This document shows positions 59,047-64,000 of a DNA stretch of 64,000 bases, one piece after another; position 1 is the first letter of the stretch, and each line of letters opens with the position of its first letter. The DNA is from Emydura subglobosa. Lineage: Eukaryota > Chordata > Testudines > Chelidae. The notes under the pieces were generated by a model. It was not told the DNA's origin and searched no databases. It saw nothing but the letters and a program-made list of their open reading frames with translations. The translations under genes and the position numbers were made by a program. Where the stretch lies: assembly GCA_007922225.1 (NCBI GenBank), contig ML679956.1, positions 75,180,095-75,244,094 on the forward strand, written 5' to 3'.

Positions 59047-59184
59047 ACTGACTTATTTTTGCAGACACCATTTCTGTGATATGGGAGGTGAGTTTCTGAA
59101 GGAATTCTTCTGTTCCAACATCAGATAATGAAATGTGACTTCTGGACACACCTTCTCTATCAGCCACACCTTCCACAAGCTCTC
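59047..59184 (-). CDS. OBSCN: Pre-SH3 helical exon
   Basis: Acceptor CCCTTTTCCAG, donor GTAAGT; 138 nt, phase 1 on both sides. It encodes ELVEGVADREGVSRSHISL, then SDVGTEEFLQKLTSHITEMV, SAKISQ. SDVGTEEFLQKLTS-ITEMVSAKI matches the obscurin segment upstream of the Ser-rich linker as I remember it. The EEFLQKL...VSAKI part is probably helical. Confidence 0.94.
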
Positions 59185-60018
59185 CTGGAAAAGGGAGAAC
59201 ATGCTATCAAGTCTGTAGTATGTCATCTGAAAGTCCACCCAATGAACCAAACATGACCGAGCTGTCCTACTGAAACCAATGTCAATGATGCTGTGGTGTC
59301 CAGAGAAGAACAATTTGGAGTTCACATTCCCCACCAGACATAGTGGAGAGTCACCTCTGCAGTGAACACAGTCTCTCGGTGGACAGGATGGGTAGCGTGT
59401 AGTGACTGAGGCAGGAGGCCATTCATTGAGCAGTGACAATAAAAATAAATACTGAACAGCTGCTTTAGTCCCTGTGGACCATCCAACCTATGCAACAAAT
59501 GGTTCTGCAGAAAACAATAGTTAGTGATCATGCAATCAAGGGTCAGCTAATAATGCAGAAAGGGGAGAGTTAAGGCAGCACAGAACAAGTGCTCACATTC
59601 CATGACGATCGGTATGGTGTACAAACCTTAACTCCACTCCCTTATGGGAATGCATTTAACCTATGCATCCCTATGGAGTCCTGCCTCCTTCAGGCTGTTC
59701 AGGCGGTCAGCACGAGGCCTATGAACCACGTAAGTTCCAGCTAGGCTCCATTTTGAGGAGTTATGTGGGATTCAGCTGTTGAATACACCTTGTGCTGGGC
59801 TTCTGCATAGAGATAAACTGTCCCCTCACTGTGCAAACCTTGGGTACATTTTTGAGTACACAGCCAGACTGGCCAGGAATGCATTGAGCCCAGCCTGACA
59901 TCCTTCCAAGCCAAACAGCTGTTCCAGAAACGATGACAAAAGTACAACAAAAACACACAAGCAACCTTCACTATAGATATGGGGGTCATGAGTACCCAGC
60001 TAAAGCAGCTTCTCCTAC

Positions 60019-60056
60019 CTTTCCTTGGTTCAGGAGGGTGGATAGAGATACCAACT
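60019..60056 (-). CDS. OBSCN: Short pre-SH3 linker exon (38 nt)
   Basis: Acceptor CTTTTCCAG, donor GTAGGA; phase 2 in and 1 out. It encodes VGISIHPPEPRK and a split Gly. The alternative acceptor two bases further on would bring a stop, so AG at 60058-60057 was chosen. Splice signals are good and phases fit both neighbours. Confidence 0.75.
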
Positions 60057-60299
60057 CTGGAAAAGAGAAAGGAAGAGTCAGAGGCCAAAATGACAAGTGT
60101 AATAACGGGAGCTATTTATATCAGAGATGAGTCAGAACCAGATGCCTTCCCAGTCCTCACAGGGTCTTTGGGCATGTCTGGATTAGGACCCTGATGTGAA
60201 CTTTAGAACTCATAACAAATTCTGACCATGGAAACCACAATATTGCCACTGGAGCCAATGGGGTGGCATAGGTATTGTTATTCCTCTTGCATGAGGCTT

Positions 60300-60400
60300 A
60301 AAATCATAGAACCATAAAGTTAGAAGGGACCAAGGCAAGAGCCAGCTAGTCTAACCCCCTGCCAAGGTGCAGGATCTGTTGTGTCTAAACCATCCAAGAC
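60300..60400 (-). mobile_element. CR1 LINE 3' fragment
   Basis: AAAATCATAGAACCATAAAG, TTAGAAGGGACCAAGGCAAG, then CTAGTCTAACCCCCTGCC is a CR1 3' end in reverse orientation. Confidence 0.8.
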
Positions 60401-61451
60401 AGAGAGCCCATTTTAACATGGAGTTTTAGAGGATGGCATTTCCAAGGGGATAGGTAACGGAACAGGGACCCATTCGTCTCTAGGACACAGGTTGGAATTT
60501 AGCCCAGGTTGTTAGTGACTGAAAGCTGTTACCATGAGAGGACTAAACAGTGATTTATGTCAAAAGGGAGTTCTAGTCTCAGTCTAGCTCTCAGTGAATT
60601 TATGTCCCTACCTTCTATTACCCCCGTTTGTAGTTATAACAGAGAAACCAAGGACTGAGGGATATGCACACTGTCTGCGGACCTGCCCACAGGAGCTGGT
60701 CCCTGCAGGTCAGGATTGAGGTACGCTGGTGGGACAGTTTGGGGGAAGCTTAAACCCGTGCTGTAATTATTCTGTGGGTCAAAAGAGGATTTCACTGTGT
60801 GGGGCTGCACAAAATTCACCAGCACAAAATTCACTCAGCCCAGAAAGAAAAAAAAAAACCCACCTACATTTTAAATTGTGATTGAAGTTGGGGCTCCTGA
60901 GAGTGAAAGGCCAGCAGCAGTAGGCTGAGCTGAGCATTGCATGGAAAGACACTGTTCAAGGTCGTCTCCCAGCACAGCTCTGTTAATGCACTTTGGTCTT
61001 GACACGCAATAGCCCTGGCTTGCCAGTACAATCCTTTTCGAGACAGAAATCTCCATTTGTGTCAAATCATGCCCAGTTGTGTGGTGTGGCAACCCTGGGT
61101 TCTTTCTAAGATTCATTATACATCTTCGCAAAAGTTCTCTGCATTTTCTTAAGGAAGCAATGTTGAAGCCTTCTTATTTTAATTGAATTATTTTTAAGTT
61201 GGGAGCCACCACATTTTATTGCCAATTTACCAGACAGGACTTTTAAAGAATAATTCCAGCTATAAATCTTTTAAAATGTAATGAGTAACTACCAGTGTTT
61301 ATTTTTCAAAATCTTTTTTTCCTATCTAATATGTAAGATCAAGTGAAATTCAGATGCAAGTGAAATTCAGAATCTGAGTATGTGAATTTTGCCTGCTTTG
61401 GAGGTGAATGAGGCTCACAGTATGTGAGCAAGAGTTTTGATACAACTTTAC

Positions 61452-61484
61452 CCATGTTCTCTTCTGTCTTTGTCTTCTTCATAC
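61452..61484 (-). CDS. OBSCN: Candidate 33-nt microexon
   Basis: Acceptor TTCTTGACTGGCAG, donor GTAAAG; phase 2 on both sides, so it may be included or skipped without shifting the frame. It would encode YEEDKDRREH between split Gly codons. It is charged and shows no domain. Support is only splice signals, phase and position between two accepted exons. Confidence 0.5.
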
Positions 61485-61556
61485 CTGCCAGTCAAGAAGA
61501 AACTTGTTACTACTAATATGCTCACTGATATATTACCTTTTTGGGGGGGATCTCAA

Positions 61557-61905
61557 AATATAGAATCGTTGGACTAGAAGGAACCTCGAGAGGTCTTCTA
61601 CTCCAGTCCCGTGCATGCAAAGTGGGATCAAGCATTATCTAGACCATCCCTAACAGATGTCTGTCCAACCTGCTCTTAAAAATCTCCAGTAATGGAGATT
61701 CCACAACCTCCCTAGGCAATTTATTCCAGTGCTTAACTACCCTGACAGTTAGGAAGTTTTTCCTAATGTCCAACCTAAACCTTCCTTGCTGCAATTTAAG
61801 ACCAGTGCCTCTTGTCCTATCCCCAGAGGTTAAGGGGAACAATTTTTCTCCCTCCTCCTTGTAACAACCTTTTATGTATTTGAAAACTGTTACGTCCCAC
61901 ATCTT
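61557..61905 (-). mobile_element. CR1 LINE 3' fragment
   Basis: The minus-strand frame reads RTRGTGLKLQQGRFRLDIRK, VRVVKHWNKLPREVVESPLL, EIFKSRLDRHLLGMV, which is the C-terminal end of CR1 ORF2. It is followed by the CR1 3' UTR down to the ATAGAATC tail at 61560. Inactive through 5' truncation. Confidence 0.9.
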
Positions 61906-62394
61906 ACAAACCTGCAGAAATTACCATGTGCCTCTAAGGTATTCCAGTTAAGCATTAGCCCCATTTCACACCTGGCAAGGTTGAGGCACAGAGAGGTTAC
62001 AGCCAACATTATCAAAATTTAGTATCCCAAATTAGGTGCCCACATCTATAATTAGACATCTAAGTAAAAACGACCTGTTTTTCAGTGATGCTAAGTAGCT
62101 ATAGCTACCATTGATTCCGAACATCTGAATACTTTCATTTAGATGCCTACATTAGTTCCTAAATTTTGACATGAGAGTTTCCCAAGCCTAGGCAGAAATT
62201 CCATGTCGGGACTAGGAACAGCATTTAGATCTACCCACTGCACAAACTAACTCCTTATCCAGGTCTCACCTTTATTCTTAACCTTATGTACAACACAATA
62301 TTCAGATGTAAAATGGAACTAAATTCATATTATTTGTAAGAAAACTATTTTAAAAAATTAAAATTAAACATAAAATAGAGAGACCGGGGGTTCA

Positions 62395-62605
62395 TTCAGA
62401 ACACTGGTCCTTATTCTCCACTGCCTTGCTTCTTGTACAGCCACTTACACCGCTGCAAATGAGTGCAAAATGAGCGTAAAACACCATCAAATCAGAATTC
62501 GTCACTGATTTACACCAGTGGAGGCATTTTACACCAAATTTGCACAGGAGTGATTCCACACAGTTCCACAGCTCTGTGTGGCAATGAAGAATTAGGCCCA
62601 ATGGG
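62395..62605. repeat. Palindromic 'tttacaccagtgtaa' repeat
   Basis: CACTTACACCGCTGCAAATG, GATTTACACCAGTGGAGGC, TTACACCAAATTTGCACAGG and AATTAGGCCCAATGG follow the hairpin-family order. It is one of the longer copies in the window. Confidence 0.5.
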
Positions 62606-63166
62606 TGGGAAGTAAATCCCACCTGCAGCAAAAGCAGAGTGAATTTAACTCTAGGAGATTCAGTGGTTATACAGGCCTTTGCTCTGGTGAATACAGAGGA
62701 GAGTTGGAAGATCTGCCTAACAGGAATAGAAGGGAAAGCAAATCTGACTGGACTGGAGAGTGGTTTCCTGTTGTTAAAGGCTAAGGCACTAGCTCGCTGC
62801 CTCATTTTGCCTCTGGAAATAGTGAACTTTAAATCACCTCTTGCATTTTTGAGCTTTCTGGAACTACAGTTGTAGCTGCCAGGTAGTGGAAGGAGGACTT
62901 TTAAACACTTGTGATCAAACAGAAGATTCTCTCTAGTTAAGGCTTAGGGCAGCGGCTAAACCCCTTACTTGAATACTAGGGGACCTTATCAAACAAGCAA
63001 ACCCCATGTTCCACACACATCCAGATATTCTCAGAGCTAAGTCAGTCTCCCGGACAAAATGAAACGTGTGACTGAAGTGCAATATGTTCTGTAAATCTAT
63101 CTCCGTGAACTCTAGAGGAATCACGCCTACAACTCTTTCTTCTTAATATACGCTGCCTTCACTTAC

Positions 63167-63233
63167 CCTAGTGTGGTCAGTATAGCCTCTGTCACCAACC
63201 TGCGCTCGTGGGCCAGAACTTCAGCCTCTTTTA
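63167..63233 (-). CDS. OBSCN: First exon in window: pre-SH3 linker
   Basis: Acceptor CTCTTGTCTTGCAG, donor GTAAGT; 67 nt, phase 1 in (TA completes a codon begun upstream) and 2 out. It encodes KEAEVLAHERRLVTEAILTT and Leu, an amphipathic, probably coiled or helical segment. The next upstream exon is beyond 64000. Confidence 0.85.
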
Positions 63234-64000
63234 CTGCAAGACAAGAGTTTGTAATCAGAGGGCCTTTGCCAAAAGAAGGTATTTGCTAAACACTGTGGGG
63301 CGGGTTCCTCACCCTGCCCTGGTACAGTGGAGATGGGGACTGCAGCTCTAATGTCCATCAAGGCAGAATCAGGTTTGGCAGAGCAGAGCTCTTCTGGCTC
63401 CCCTCTCCCCAGCCCTGCCCATGCCCCACTCCCAGAATGCCCTTCACATGTCCCTTCCCTGCCATCCCCTTACACAAGAGAGTGGGGGAGGGGAAGCTGA
63501 CACAAGAAATGGTGGAGAATTTCTTGGCGCACTAGGCATTCTCCACTGGCCAGCCTCAGCTGCTTGAAGGCAGAGATGTGATGCACAACAACCTTAGCAG
63601 AGTGAAGAACCCAGCGTTTTTAAAAAGCTGATGTTTTGGGCCTGTCTTATTCATTCTTTTTTCTCTTGAGTATTCTTTAGTCTCTTGTTTGGTTATGCAC
63701 GACCTTACCACATTTTTAATCTGACACGTGGCCCAAAGCCCTACCCTGTAGACATTATTCTTATGTTAGGGGCATATAATCATTTTCTGTCAAAGAAAAG
63801 TAATCGAGATATACCAGAATCTCTGTGAAACGTATGTACTTGAGTCAGAGTTTGTTGAACGCCATTGTATTTTCACACTTGCTCTTCATTCAGTAATGAT
63901 ATATACATGTTATAATGACGAGATACCATTCATGTACGCTATATTATGTTTAATAATATAGGGAAAGTGTTTGTAATGTTGCAAAAATTTACCATCCAGA
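63234..64000 (-). other. OBSCN intron, upstream edge of window
   Basis: No further exon with convincing splice signals was found. There is no recognisable repeat of note. Confidence 0.4.

Larger units (their letters stand above)
1..64000 (-). other. OBSCN: Obscurin (OBSCN) gene, 3' half, exons and introns
   Basis: The whole window lies inside one minus-strand gene. Exons read from high to low coordinates give, in order, a pre-SH3 linker, SH3, DH (RhoGEF), PH, two Ig domains, an A-type ankyrin-binding tail or, alternatively, a B-type linker, Ig domain and kinase. That order is known only for obscurin; SPEG, the nearest relative, lacks SH3-DH-PH. Peptides such as DTDDDVAMCFIKN, GHFIVWEGAPGARM, SWVKEICGIQQR and IEDPDGSC match obscurin as I remember it. 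Known role: a giant sarcomeric scaffold linking M-band titin and myomesin to sarcoplasmic-reticulum ankyrins, with RhoGEF and kinase activities. All hand-made joins keep phase: 2274 nt shared, then 1544 nt for route A including stop, or 1585 nt for route B up to the last exon seen. Both gene ends lie outside the window. Confidence 0.94.

Noticed and set aside
63705..63765. Possible short exon with donor-like GTAAGG near 63710
   Set aside because: It would be only about a dozen bases long, has no pyrimidine tract before its AG, and cannot be tied to a known obscurin peptide.
1..64000. Alternative identity as SPEG, titin or a MLCK gene
   Set aside because: Those proteins have Ig and kinase domains, but none has SH3-DH-PH followed by two Ig domains and an ankyrin-binding tail.

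Overview
This window is vertebrate nuclear DNA. It holds one multi-exon gene on the minus strand inside introns full of interspersed repeats. The repeats are CR1 LINEs, MIR SINEs, hAT-type DNA transposons, short palindromic MITE-like elements and a DIRS-type retroelement. Abundant CR1 together with MIR, DIRS and hairpin repeats built around CCCATTGACTTCAATGGG looks most like a turtle. A crocodilian or other sauropsid cannot be excluded from sequence alone.

The gene is the 3' half of obscurin (OBSCN), the giant titin-like muscle protein of the M-band and sarcoplasmic reticulum interface. I reconstructed 32 coding exons by hand. All joins keep frame, all have GT/AG borders, and no joined coding exon contains a stop before the end. 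From 5' (right) to 3' (left) they encode: a linker ahead of SH3 (63233-57791); SH3 (55028-54828); the RhoGEF DH domain (52779-47293); PH (47457-44326); two Ig domains (44326-39550); then two alternative 3' ends that share the phase-1 donor at 39550. Route A joins a 43-nt exon (28360-28318) to a 1.5-kb terminal exon (24364-22864) that encodes the ankyrin-binding obscurin-A tail and the stop codon. Route B skips these and joins linker exons (16207-12862), an Ig domain (11617-9700) and most of the first kinase domain (8701-896). It leaves the window before the kinase C-lobe is complete. The upstream Ig/FN3/IQ part lies beyond 64000, and the second kinase lies below 1.

Repeat layout: CR1 3' tails are scattered throughout. 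A CR1 endonuclease/RT fragment lies at about 42.8-44.0 kb. A decayed but nearly full-length DIRS element with inverted termini occupies about 34.0-38.8 kb. A 2.16-kb hAT element with an 8-bp target-site duplication sits at 55491-57650, inserted at the end of a MIR and carrying a younger CR1. A GC-rich hAT element is at 6868-7345, and a long palindromic MITE at 20971-21245. I found no tRNA, rRNA, CRISPR, prokaryotic or viral gene. No new biological system is evident. The points most worth checking are the alternative 3' ends, a 27-nt kinase microexon, the altered glycine loop, the alanine tract in the obscurin-A tail, and the DIRS and palindromic repeat families.
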